Assembly: GCA_913061075.1 (NCBI GenBank)
Contig: CAJXSK010000002.1
Location: 186,001-250,000, forward strand
Direction of reading: 5' to 3'
DNA from: an uncultured Piscirickettsiaceae bacterium
GTDB taxonomy: Bacteria > Pseudomonadota > Gammaproteobacteria > Methylococcales > Cycloclasticaceae
DNA: 64,000 nt
Numbering within the stretch: the stretch's first letter is position 1; every line of letters starts with the position of its first letter. The notes under the pieces are model-generated. The model had not been told where the DNA came from. It did not search any database and saw only the letters and a program-made list of their open reading frames with translations. Position numbers and translations under genes: made by a program. Shown piece after piece: positions 45,632 to 53,181 of the stretch.

Positions 45632-46738
45632 ATGTCTGCGTTTAAATTAAAAATTATTGATCGTTTGTTTGTTTTTGAATTATCAAAGATGCTAGCAAGC
45701 GTTATGCTTGTTTTATCCGTTATTTTGATAAGCCAACGCCTTGTCCGTTATTTGTCCAAAGTTTCCTCTGGTGAATTATCGGCCGATGCTGTGTTGTCCT
45801 TGGTTGGTTTCAATATGGTGTTGTTGCTAATTAAGCTGTTACCCGCGGCATTGCTAGTGTCTATTTTATTGGTGCTGGGAAAAATGTATCGAGATAATGA
45901 AATGGCGGCACTTTTTTCTGCAGGTGTTGGCTTGTCACGCGTTTATCGCTCAGTCTTCTTGTTTGTAACGCCCCTTTTTGTTGTTTCCATCTATTTGTCT
46001 TTGGTGACAATGCCTTGGGGTTTACAGCAGATCGAGATGATTAAATCGAATGACCAAAGTAGCCTGGATATAAGAGGTATCACTGATGGCCGTTTCAACG
46101 AATACAGTCAAGGTGACTTGGTTTTTTACGTTGAAGAAATAACAGACGACGACAAAATGTTGAATGTATTTATTCAAAACAGGCAGCATGGAAAATTAGG
46201 CATCACTGCGTCAAAATCTGGCGAGATTAAAATTGATGAAAAAACGGGTGACCGTTTCATTATTTTAAATGATGGTAACCGTTATGAAGGGGTGCCTGGA
46301 CAAGCTGATTATAAGGTGACGAAATTTAAAGAATATGGCGTTGTTGTCGCTGAAAAAAGTGATGTGAAGGTGGCGTTTGACACGAAAGAGCTGTCATCGG
46401 GTGATCTTATGAAGCTTTCTAGCCCTCGTGCAGTTAGCGAGCTACAGAAACGGTTGTCCATCCCCATAGCACTTATTACGTTCGCGCTGTTGGCTGTGCC
46501 TATCAGCCGTGTTTCGCCTCGTGCGGGGATGTATGGAAACTTACTGACCACGCTGATGATTTATATTGTTTACGAAAATTTAATGAGCTTGTCACACTCA
46601 TGGATTGTGAAAGGGCAAATTTCTTCTTGGGTAGGTGTTTGGTGGGTGCATTTACTTGTGCTGATAGTCGCGTTGGTTATGCTGGTGCGCATGTTGGGCG
46701 TTAAATACGTTAAATCAATGCTGGTAGCACGTTCATGA
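45632..46738 (+). CDS. lptF: LptF, LPS export ABC transporter permease
   Basis: One of the two membrane subunits of the LptB2FGC complex that extracts LPS from the inner membrane. The 368 residues show six membrane helices with a large periplasmic beta-jellyroll between the third and fourth. The family pattern is seen in LISQRLVRYLSKVSSGEL, ALFSAGVGLSRVY and the C-terminal PISRVSPRAGMYGNL. I chose ATG 45632, which gives the family length; an in-frame GTG at 45602 would add ten residues and also lacks a ribosome-binding site. It overlaps lptG by four bases. Confidence 0.93.
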   Translation: MSAFKLKIIDRLFVFELSKMLASVMLVLSVILISQRLVRYLSKVSSGELSADAVLSLVGFNMVLLLIKLLPAALLVSILLVLGKMYRDNEMAALFSAGVGLSRVYRSVFLFVTPLFVVSIYLSLVTMPWGLQQIEMIKSNDQSSLDIRGITDGRFNEYSQGDLVFYVEEITDDDKMLNVFIQNRQHGKLGITASKSGEIKIDEKTGDRFIILNDGNRYEGVPGQADYKVTKFKEYGVVVAEKSDVKVAFDTKELSSGDLMKLSSPRAVSELQKRLSIPIALITFALLAVPISRVSPRAGMYGNLLTTLMIYIVYENLMSLSHSWIVKGQISSWVGVWWVHLLVLIVALVMLVRMLGVKYVKSMLVARS

Positions 46739-47799
46739 GGGTTTTAAATCGGTACATTGCTAGCGAGGTGTTAAAAAGCACATCGATCGCATTATTGTTT
46801 TTGTTGTCTTTAGTGTTGATTATTACGTTTGCGGATGAATTGGATGATTTAGGTAAGGGGCAATATGGACTTGGTGCTATTTTTAAATACCTTGCGTTAA
46901 TAGCACCACGTAATATTTACGAATTATTGCCGTCTGCTGCTCTTTTAGGTGCGCTTATTACCTTAGGTAGCATGTCTAATCATTATGAATTAACAGCAAT
47001 GCGTGCTGCGGGCGTTAGCCGCTGGCAAATAATTTTTTCTGTGTTGCGTGTGGGCGCAGCGTTAATGGTGCTTTCGCTGGTTGTCAGTGAATTTATTGCA
47101 CCACCAGCGGAACAAGCTGCGCAAATGTTAAAGTTCACAGCTAAAAACGAACAGGTCGCATTAAAAACCAAGTATGGATTTTGGGCGCGCGATGGTAATA
47201 CTTACTTTAATATCAGGGAAATAAAAAACTCGTCGGAATTAGAAGATGTGAGCATCTACGAAATGGGTGAAAACAATAGCCTTAAGCATGCAACGCATGC
47301 TGCAAAAGCCCGTTTTGAAGAAAATAAGTGGCAACTTGAAGGTATTCATCAAACGACAATATCTGATGGCAGAGTTGATGTGAAAGAGCTAAAGACAGCG
47401 AAACTTGAGTCATTATTAGACCCAGATATTTTGGATGTTATTGTCGTGAAGCCGGATAGATTGTCGATAATAGGTTTGGCACGTTACATCCAATTTTTGG
47501 AAACCAATGGCCAAGATGCAGATAAATATAAAGTGGCGATTACCAGTAAGATTATCCGCCCGTTTGTGATTCTTGTTATGTTACTGATTGCTGTGCCCTT
47601 TGTATTAGGTGTGCAAAGAGCGGGTAGTACAGGCGGCCGAATTTTGGCAGGGGTGATGATTGGTGTGGGGTTTAGTTTGATAGATAGGTTGTTCGGTAAT
47701 ATAGGCGTTGTGTATGGCCTAAATCCTTATGTGGCGGCGTCCATTCCTTTCTTGTTAGCGCTGACAGTATCTGTTATTGCTATTCGGAAAGTCACTTAA
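46735..47799 (+). CDS. lptG: LptG, LPS export ABC transporter permease
   Basis: Partner of LptF in LPS export. The 354 residues have the same six-helix plus periplasmic-domain layout. Conserved LptG stretches are LNRYIASEVLKST, ELLPSAALLGALITLGSM, LTAMRAAGVSRWQI and the ending with RAGSTGGRILAGVMIGVGF. The ATG overlaps the lptF stop in ATGA, so the two are translationally coupled. Its stop overlaps the convergent RDD gene by four bases. Confidence 0.95.
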   Translation: MRVLNRYIASEVLKSTSIALLFLLSLVLIITFADELDDLGKGQYGLGAIFKYLALIAPRNIYELLPSAALLGALITLGSMSNHYELTAMRAAGVSRWQIIFSVLRVGAALMVLSLVVSEFIAPPAEQAAQMLKFTAKNEQVALKTKYGFWARDGNTYFNIREIKNSSELEDVSIYEMGENNSLKHATHAAKARFEENKWQLEGIHQTTISDGRVDVKELKTAKLESLLDPDILDVIVVKPDRLSIIGLARYIQFLETNGQDADKYKVAITSKIIRPFVILVMLLIAVPFVLGVQRAGSTGGRILAGVMIGVGFSLIDRLFGNIGVVYGLNPYVAASIPFLLALTVSVIAIRKVT

Positions 47800-48221
47800 G
47801 TTTTTATTTTCCACACTACATGGGTTTTGGATGCTAAGTCATGCCAAGTTAAACGTTCAGTATTAAAAAGCATCCATAAAATGCCAATGCCCCCAAGCCC
47901 CCAAGAAAACATGGCGACAACAAAGCGAACGAGTGACTGCTTCCAGGTTAATGGTTGACCATTATCGCTAACCACTCGCATTTTCCAGGCCATTAAGCCT
48001 AATGTTTGGCCGCCATGTGTCCAAAACCAGCCATAAAAAACAAAACCAACAAAGAATAGATACAGTGAGAATGCAATGGAGTCTGGTTGAAATGCTTCGC
48101 CTTGGTTGAAGGGTAGTAAAGAGAGCGTGGCCAGAAAAAGCACGGCGATAACAAGTAGCAAGTCGTAGATTATGACAAGGAGCCGTTTTAAAAGCCCAGG
48201 CGGCGTATCAGTATGGATCAT
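47796..48221 (-). CDS. RDD family integral membrane protein
   Basis: A 141-residue protein with three or so membrane helices and the RDD-domain pattern: LLKRLLVIIYDLLLV near the start, GQTLGLMAWKMRVVSDNGQPLTW in the middle and WMLFNTERLTWHDLASKT at the end. RDD proteins are small membrane proteins of mostly unknown role, some linked to ion transport. It lies downstream of the BepA-like protease with a 21-base gap and may be co-transcribed. Confidence 0.85.
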   Translation of the reverse strand: MIHTDTPPGLLKRLLVIIYDLLLVIAVLFLATLSLLPFNQGEAFQPDSIAFSLYLFFVGFVFYGWFWTHGGQTLGLMAWKMRVVSDNGQPLTWKQSLVRFVVAMFSWGLGGIGILWMLFNTERLTWHDLASKTHVVWKIKT

Positions 48222-48242
48222 GTTTTGTGGGGTTTTAGAGGG

Positions 48243-49715
48243 TTAAAGTAGAGAAGGGGCTTTGAGCTCTTCCCGTAATATTGCAATTTTGTTTTCGATT
48301 TGGCTACTTAAATAAAAGTTATTTTCAGCGGCTTTATACGCTTGTTCCAATTGAATGATGGCGTCTTTAGTTTGCCCCAAAGAATATAAAAATTCAGCTC
48401 GGTATTGAAAGCCTCTTACAGGATTGTTCACTTGGCCGTAGGCAATGGATAATAAGTCATATAGCTGCGGGGTGGGGCTATGGTTAACTAGGTCTTTATT
48501 TAAAAACACCAGTGCTTCTTTGGGTTGCCCTGCGTGCAGCAACGCCCGAGCATTTAACAAGTTAACGGCTCGATTTTTTGGAAATAAGAGTTGTCCTTTT
48601 TTTAATAAGGCGAGTGATAGAGTTGTGTTTTTATCTAAATATTCATTGAGTGCCTGAGCAGTTAAATAATGTGACTGTTCAGGGTGTTTGTCGACTAGTT
48701 TGTTTAATATATCCCGGGCTTTATCGTGCTGATGATCATCCATTAATGTGATGGCTAATCCATAACTAGCAGCTGCTCTAAGAGGTTCAGTTCCTTGATT
48801 TGCTTCATTGGTTAAGGCGTCTATTAGCTCATTGGCAGGGACTTGTTTTGTTTTAACGCGCAACTTCATGCGAATTAGGCGGAAGTCTTGAGAGTCTTCG
48901 ACCTGTTTGAACGCAAATTTATCAGCCCTGGCTTGAGTGTCAGAAATTCGTGACGTAGGCGCTGGGTGAGTGCGTAATATTTCTGGTACCTTTTGGCCAT
49001 AAGACCGAGTGGCTTTTTGAAGACGGCCGAAAAAGACTGGCATGCTTCTAGGGTCAAAACCTGCATCGGCTAGGTTTTGTACGCCTACTCTGTCGGCTTC
49101 GGCTTCGTGGCTTCGCGTGAAGTTTATTTGTTTTTGTACTTGCCCAGCTTGAACAGCAAGAATAGCCGCAGGTCCAACGCCCGGCACTGTAAGCCCTAAA
49201 ACAACAGCGGCTAATGTGGCGGCGGCACTGGGTAGTGACATTTGGCTGGCAGCTTCAATGGCGCGTTGTAAATGTTGCTGAGTGACATGAGCAATTTCAT
49301 GGGCAACAACAGAGGCTAATTCACTTTCTGATTCGGTATTTAAAATAAGGCCAGCATTTAAACCGATATGCCCATTGGGGCCAGCAAAGGCGTTAATACG
49401 CCGATCTTGTACGACAAAAAAATTGAAATGACGATTGGGTTGCTCGCTGTATTTAGCTATTCTATTGCCAAGGTTCTGGGCATAGTCAGATACTTCTTGG
49501 TCGCTACTTATTGGGACGCTACGGCGGATACTGCGTATAAATGCTTTGCCGAGTTTTTTCTCTATTTCGCCAGATATAATAATATTTGAGGTGTTGCCTA
49601 TATCTGGGAGTTTGATTCGGTTATTTGCAATGCTTACGTCAGACCATGACAATAAACTGCTGACAAAAAGGAAGCTAAATAAGGCGCTGCAAAATATTTG
49701 AAAAAGAGGTCGCAT
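48243..49715 (-). CDS. BepA/YfgC-like M48 metalloprotease with TPR repeats
   Basis: A 490-residue periplasmic protein. It opens with a signal peptide (about residues 1-30) and has an M48 zinc protease domain with the HEIAH motif at 139-143 and a downstream EAEADRVGVQNLADAGFDP motif giving the third ligand. The C-terminal half is alpha-helical TPR repeats. This is the layout of BepA, which helps LptD/BAM assembly and degrades misassembled outer-membrane protein. Its position beside lptFG fits that role in envelope assembly. The assignment to BepA rather than another M48/TPR paralogue such as LoiP is by domain order only. Confidence 0.87.
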   Translation of the reverse strand: MRPLFQIFCSALFSFLFVSSLLSWSDVSIANNRIKLPDIGNTSNIIISGEIEKKLGKAFIRSIRRSVPISSDQEVSDYAQNLGNRIAKYSEQPNRHFNFFVVQDRRINAFAGPNGHIGLNAGLILNTESESELASVVAHEIAHVTQQHLQRAIEAASQMSLPSAAATLAAVVLGLTVPGVGPAAILAVQAGQVQKQINFTRSHEAEADRVGVQNLADAGFDPRSMPVFFGRLQKATRSYGQKVPEILRTHPAPTSRISDTQARADKFAFKQVEDSQDFRLIRMKLRVKTKQVPANELIDALTNEANQGTEPLRAAASYGLAITLMDDHQHDKARDILNKLVDKHPEQSHYLTAQALNEYLDKNTTLSLALLKKGQLLFPKNRAVNLLNARALLHAGQPKEALVFLNKDLVNHSPTPQLYDLLSIAYGQVNNPVRGFQYRAEFLYSLGQTKDAIIQLEQAYKAAENNFYLSSQIENKIAILREELKAPSLL

Positions 49716-49777
49716 GGTATTATGACAAAAATAAATTATTTAGATTCATTAATAAAAATACGTTGGTGTCGTTAAAA

Positions 49778-50170
49778 GTGAAGTTTGCCATACAAGTTAA
49801 CGCAAGTCCTTATCAGTATCAAGCGTCAGATAGTGCTTGGCATTTTGTGATGTCTGCTCTATCAAGCGGGCATGAAGTCTATCGCGTATTTTTTTATAAC
49901 GATGGCATATACAACGCCTTTAGAGATGCTCGCCCCCCAGGCGATGAACGACATATTGTGGAACGGTGGGCAACATTGAATGCAGTTCACGATATAGATT
50001 TGGTTGTTTGTGTTTCTTCTGCGCAACGTAGAGGCTTGTTGGATGCCTCTGTTGCTGAAAAAGTAAGTGGCTACCAACACGCATTAGCAGATGGGTTTCG
50101 GATTGCTGGGTTAGGCTTGTGGATGGAAGGTGTGATTGAGTCTGATCGACATATTGTTTTTGGTGCTTAG
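49778..50170 (+). CDS. tusD: TusD, sulfur relay protein
   Basis: Sulfur-carrier subunit of the TusBCD complex, which passes persulfide from TusA to TusE for 2-thiouridine at tRNA wobble position 34. The 130-residue protein starts KFAIQVNASPYQ and ends as expected for DsrE-like proteins. The active cysteine is C78 in LVVCVSSAQRRG, the same position as in the E. coli protein. I chose GTG 49778, with GGTG at 49765-49768; a TTG at 49763 would add five residues. The operon is tusDCB-tusE. Confidence 0.9.
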   Translation: MKFAIQVNASPYQYQASDSAWHFVMSALSSGHEVYRVFFYNDGIYNAFRDARPPGDERHIVERWATLNAVHDIDLVVCVSSAQRRGLLDASVAEKVSGYQHALADGFRIAGLGLWMEGVIESDRHIVFGA

Positions 50171-50172
50171 TG

Positions 50173-50532
50173 ATGAGTAAGCACCTTGTTTTTATTATTG
50201 ATAAGCCATTACATGGGAATGTTAAAGCACAAGAGTTTTTAGATAGTATATTGATGGCTGCTGCATTTGATCAACGAGTGGACGTGGTGCTTGTAGGCGA
50301 TGGGGTTTTTGCAATGCTTGATAATCAACAACCTGAGAAGCTGGATATGAAGAACATATTGCCAGTGTTTGGAACGTTGTCGTTATACGGTATTAATGGT
50401 GTCACTGTTGAAGAGGAAGCATTGAGAGAAAGAGGGCTTGTAATATCTCAGCTACATGAAATTTCAAATGTGATGCCAAGAGAGAAGGTAAAACAAACTA
50501 TGTTAACTGCACACCATATCTTCAGCTTTTAG
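50173..50532 (+). CDS. tusC: TusC, sulfur relay protein
   Basis: DsrF-like subunit of the TusBCD heterohexamer. The 119 residues start KHLVFIIDKPLHGNVKAQEFLD and include VDVVLVGDGVFAMLDNQ, typical of the family. The ATG at 50173 is preferred over the GTG three bases earlier; the tusD stop lies at 50168-50170. No catalytic cysteine is expected in this subunit and none is seen. It lies between tusD and tusB, one base before the latter's ATG region. Confidence 0.9.
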   Translation: MSKHLVFIIDKPLHGNVKAQEFLDSILMAAAFDQRVDVVLVGDGVFAMLDNQQPEKLDMKNILPVFGTLSLYGINGVTVEEEALRERGLVISQLHEISNVMPREKVKQTMLTAHHIFSF

Positions 50533-50533
50533 T

Positions 50534-50833
50534 ATGCTGCATATAATTAATAAAAATGACGGAAACGGCGCTTTGCTTCATGATTGTATGCAAATTGTGA
50601 GCAAAGGCAGTTCAATTTTACTCATTGAAAATGGTGTGTATTGTGGGGTCAAAAATCAACTGATGCTAATGGAACAGCGCGTATTTGATGAGGTTAATTT
50701 GTATGTCTTAACGCCTGATCTAGAGGCAAGAGGGTTACTATTGACGTCGTGCTATGGTTTTGTAAAACCCATAGATTATGATGGTTTTGTACAGTTGGTG
50801 GCGGACAATAGCCCAATTCGTTCTTGGTTCTAA
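50534..50833 (+). CDS. tusB: TusB, sulfur relay protein
   Basis: DsrH-like subunit of TusBCD, 99 residues. It starts MLHIINKNDGNGALLHDC and has the ILLIENGVYCGV and LYVLTPDLEARGL segments, as in TusB proteins. It follows tusC after a single base and its stop overlaps the tusE ATG. The family shows low conservation, so the assignment rests on size, order and these segments. Confidence 0.86.
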   Translation: MLHIINKNDGNGALLHDCMQIVSKGSSILLIENGVYCGVKNQLMLMEQRVFDEVNLYVLTPDLEARGLLLTSCYGFVKPIDYDGFVQLVADNSPIRSWF

Positions 50834-51156
50834 TGGACAGCCTTGAGCATTTAACGTTAGATGAATTTGGGTTTATGAAAGACCGAACGCAATGGAGTGA
50901 ACGTGTTGCAACAACTTTTGCCGAAAAAGACGGTTTGATATTGTCGCCCGCACATTGGGAAATTATTCTATTCATGCAATCGTATTACGATCAATACAAT
51001 CACCAGCCAAATGCTCGTCTATTTGGTCAAGCAATAAAAAAACAGTTAGGAGCTGATAAAGGCTCTTCAATTTATTTGTACACGTTGTTTCCTGATGGAC
51101 CTTTAAAATACGCTAATAAGTATGCGGGTTTACCGATTCCGCCTTCTTGTATTTAG
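50833..51156 (+). CDS. tusE: TusE, DsrC-family sulfur relay acceptor
   Basis: TusE accepts persulfide from TusD and hands it to MnmA for tRNA thiolation. The 107-residue protein has the DsrC/TusE fold pattern (LTLDEFGFMKDRTQWSE, LSPAHWEIILFMQSYY, GLPIPPSCI). Only the penultimate cysteine of the family is present; the second DsrC cysteine, ten residues earlier, is replaced by Asn in KYANKYAGL. This argues for a tRNA-thiolation TusE, not a sulfur-oxidation DsrC. ATG 50833 overlaps the tusB stop. tusA and mnmA are not in this window. Confidence 0.9.
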   Translation: MDSLEHLTLDEFGFMKDRTQWSERVATTFAEKDGLILSPAHWEIILFMQSYYDQYNHQPNARLFGQAIKKQLGADKGSSIYLYTLFPDGPLKYANKYAGLPIPPSCI

Positions 51157-51557
51157 CTATAATCAGCCTTTTTGAAACGGTGAATCTGGCGCCGTTGTTT
51201 TTTATTTGGGCGTTCTGCTCTAGGTGTTGATGCATAGGTGTCTTTGTTAAGTGCGACTAAGGCTTGGCGACGATTTAAGCTTTCTTCGGCCTCTTTATAT
51301 AATAGGGCAGCTTCGCTAGCCGGTCGCCGTTGTGCACTTAATCCTTCAATGACAATATCCCATTGATAACCGTTTTTGTTTATTTGAAGTTCGTCATTGA
51401 GCTTAATTTCTTTGCTGGGTTTTGTTCGTTGGCCATTGATATGAACTTTGCCGCCAGATATGGCATCAGACGCTAATCGGCGCGTTTTGAAAAAGCGAGC
51501 AGCCCACAGCCATTTATCGATGCGCAGCGTTAACAAAGGTGATTTTTCTTTGCTCAA
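51153..51557 (-). CDS. hslR: HslR / Hsp15, S4-domain ribosome-rescue protein
   Basis: RNA-binding heat-shock protein that recycles 50S subunits carrying nascent chains. The 134-residue protein opens with an S4 domain (LRIDKWLWAARFFKTRRLASDAI, then GGKVHINGQRTKPSKEIK) and a basic C-terminal tail rich in Arg and Lys. Both are typical of Hsp15. It converges on tusE with a four-base overlap and starts five bases after grxC ends on the minus strand. Confidence 0.92.
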   Translation of the reverse strand: MSKEKSPLLTLRIDKWLWAARFFKTRRLASDAISGGKVHINGQRTKPSKEIKLNDELQINKNGYQWDIVIEGLSAQRRPASEAALLYKEAEESLNRRQALVALNKDTYASTPRAERPNKKQRRQIHRFKKADYS

Positions 51558-51562
51558 AACAG

Positions 51563-51814
51563 TTAAGAGAGTAATGCATCCAATGAACCTTCGCTTTCAA
51601 AAGCATATAGTTCGGTACAGTCACCAATGTGTTTTTCACCGTTAAAAATTTGCGGCACAGTACGGCGTTGGCTTTTTTGCATCATTTCTGATCTTTTTTC
51701 AGGGTCATTGTCCACCGATACTTCCGTGTAACTAACGCCTTTGCTATCTAGTAAACGTTTAGCATGAACGCAATAAGGGCAATAAGCAGTGGTGTAAATT
51801 GTGATAGATGGCAT
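51563..51814 (-). CDS. grxC: Glutaredoxin 3 family protein
   Basis: Small dithiol glutaredoxin, 83 residues, with the active site CPYC (C12 and C15) in TTAYCPYCVHAK and the conserved TVPQIFNG cis-proline and GDCTEL segments. It would reduce disulfides and glutathione adducts in the cytoplasm with glutathione. It precedes hslR on the minus strand by five bases and is divergent from the cytochrome gene at 51957. Confidence 0.95.
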   Translation of the reverse strand: MPSITIYTTAYCPYCVHAKRLLDSKGVSYTEVSVDNDPEKRSEMMQKSQRRTVPQIFNGEKHIGDCTELYAFESEGSLDALLS

Positions 51815-51956
51815 ACGTAATTTATAGAGTCAAAATTGACATGTTATCAGACTGAAACTATTAAATAATAGGTATTAACGGGTTTGTACTGGCACAAATG
51901 TTATGTATTAAGTAGAATTACCCATCAATTTTTTTAGTTAATTCGAGAGATAAATA

Positions 51957-52274
51957 ATGAAACGAATTTTTGTACTGTTATTAGTTGTTGGAATGTTAGT
52001 GTCTTTAGGTGCACAAGCCGCTGGGAATGCTGATGCAGGAATGATTAAAGGGCAAACATGCTTAGGTTGTCATGGTGTTCCGAATTACAACAATGTTTAC
52101 CCTACATACCACGTGCCTAAATTAGGCGGGCAACATGCTGGCTACTTGGTGGCAGCAATGAAAGCGTATAAAGACGGCTTACGTGCACACCCTAGTATGC
52201 TTGCAAATGTGGCTGATTTATCTCAGCAAGACATGGAAGATATTGCGACGTATTTTGAACAAGATGGCAAATAA
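51957..52274 (+). CDS. Monohaem cytochrome c (class I), first of a tandem pair
   Basis: A 105-residue periplasmic cytochrome c. A signal peptide (about 1-21, ending AQA) precedes one haem site CLGCH at 35-39. The downstream HPSMLANVADLS supplies the likely methionine ligand. It probably carries electrons to a terminal oxidase or from an oxidoreductase. The closest relative in the window is the next gene, with the same layout and a comparable helix pattern (YLVAAMKAYKDG against YLVHALKSYKNK). It starts at an ATG after a GAGAG ribosome-binding site. Confidence 0.9.
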   Translation: MKRIFVLLLVVGMLVSLGAQAAGNADAGMIKGQTCLGCHGVPNYNNVYPTYHVPKLGGQHAGYLVAAMKAYKDGLRAHPSMLANVADLSQQDMEDIATYFEQDGK

Positions 52275-52304
52275 TTGCTAATCACAGATTTATTGAGGAA
52301 GAAA

Positions 52305-52631
52305 ATGAAACAGTTAATTAAATTAGTTATTGCGTTGGGTTTGTTGATATCTATCAGTGCATTTGCCGGTGGAAACATTGAAGCAGGTAAAGAAAAGTCA
52401 ACAGCTTGTGCTGCGTGTCATGGGGCCGAAGGTGTCAGTGCTAGCCCAATGTTTCCGACTATAGCTGGCCAGCATGCTGATTACCTCGTTCATGCACTTA
52501 AAAGTTATAAAAACAAAACACGTAACAACCCTATTATGCAAGGTTCCGTTGCGGCATTAAGTGATGAAGATATTGCTGATTTAGCAGCTTATTTCGCTAG
52601 CCAAGCAGGCTTGAAAACGTTAAAAAAATAA
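52305..52631 (+). CDS. Monohaem cytochrome c (class I), second of a tandem pair
   Basis: A 108-residue periplasmic cytochrome c. A signal peptide (1-21, ending AFA) is followed by the haem site CAACH at 35-39, and the sixth ligand is probably the methionine in NPIMQGSVAAL. I chose ATG 52305, with AGGAAG directly upstream; the frame is open further back, but TTG 52275 would leave an unlikely leader. The two cytochromes look like a tandem duplication. A strong terminator follows. Confidence 0.9.
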   Translation: MKQLIKLVIALGLLISISAFAGGNIEAGKEKSTACAACHGAEGVSASPMFPTIAGQHADYLVHALKSYKNKTRNNPIMQGSVAALSDEDIADLAAYFASQAGLKTLKK

Positions 52632-52677
52632 ACAAATGGTTTGTTAGTTATCAGTGAAATTCATGCTGATTTATTTA

Positions 52678-52703
52678 AAACGCGCAACTATGCGCGTTTT
52701 TTT
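52678..52703 (+). terminator. Rho-independent terminator after the cytochrome pair
   Basis: Arms AAACGCGCA (52678-52686) and TGCGCGTTT (52691-52699) pair over nine bases around a four-base loop. Seven T residues in a row follow from 52697. It lies 47 bases after the second cytochrome stop and ends that transcript. Confidence 0.85.
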
Positions 52704-52727
52704 ATGGTGTTAATTAAGAGGTGAAAT

Positions 52728-53096
52728 ATGTCTGAAAACATAACCATTAAAATTAAGAAAGATGACGAAGGTAATCTTTTAGAAGAGTGTGAGTACCTTG
52801 GGGAGAACATTCACGGCACGCGGACAATTTGGCACCCAACCGGCGTAAAGATTTCTGAAACGAGTTTTGAATACGGTGTTATGCAGGGCAAACATACATC
52901 TTGGTACTTAAGTGGCCAAGCTGCGTTATATGCAGAGGTTGTTAGTGGTAATTATCATGGGTTGTTTATTGCGTATTGGCCCAACGGTAAAAAAAGGGAA
53001 CAGGGCTATTTTGAAAAAGGGGAACGTATTGGCGTGTTTGAATCTTGGTCAGATGCGGGTGAATTAATGGCAGAAAGGAATTATGACGATAAGTAG
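52728..53096 (+). CDS. MORN-like repeat protein (YwqK family)
   Basis: A 122-residue protein built of MORN-variant repeats, each like G-x-x-x-G-x-W-x-x-x-G-x (for example GTRTIWHPTGVKISETSFEYGVMQG and GLFIAYWPNGKKREQGYFEKGE). Such repeats form a flat beta sheet and are found in YwqK-type antitoxins and in other proteins; no toxin gene is adjacent here. There is no signal peptide, so it is probably cytoplasmic. The role is unknown. It stands alone between two terminators/promoters: a terminator before it and the phaC promoter after it. Confidence 0.75.
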   Translation: MSENITIKIKKDDEGNLLEECEYLGENIHGTRTIWHPTGVKISETSFEYGVMQGKHTSWYLSGQAALYAEVVSGNYHGLFIAYWPNGKKREQGYFEKGERIGVFESWSDAGELMAERNYDDK

Positions 53097-53113
53097 GGCT
53101 ATTTTAATGAAGG

Positions 53114-53142
53114 TAGATATATAGGGAAAAAACACCTATAAT
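53114..53142 (+). promoter_or_regulatory. Candidate phaC promoter
   Basis: A perfect TATAAT (53137-53142) is preceded by TAGATA (53114-53119) at a 17-base spacing; the -35 matches four of six consensus positions. The leader to the phaC ATG is about 33 bases long and contains AGGT as a Shine-Dalgarno sequence at 53172-53175. Confidence 0.5.
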
Positions 53143-53181
53143 GATGCGCTGCAATAAATAAAATAATATCGAGGTAATAAA

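Noticed and set aside
51890-51904. Sigma-54-like TGGCAC element before the first cytochrome gene
   Set aside because: The -24 part matches but the -12 position reads AT where GC is needed, and no activator gene is adjacent.
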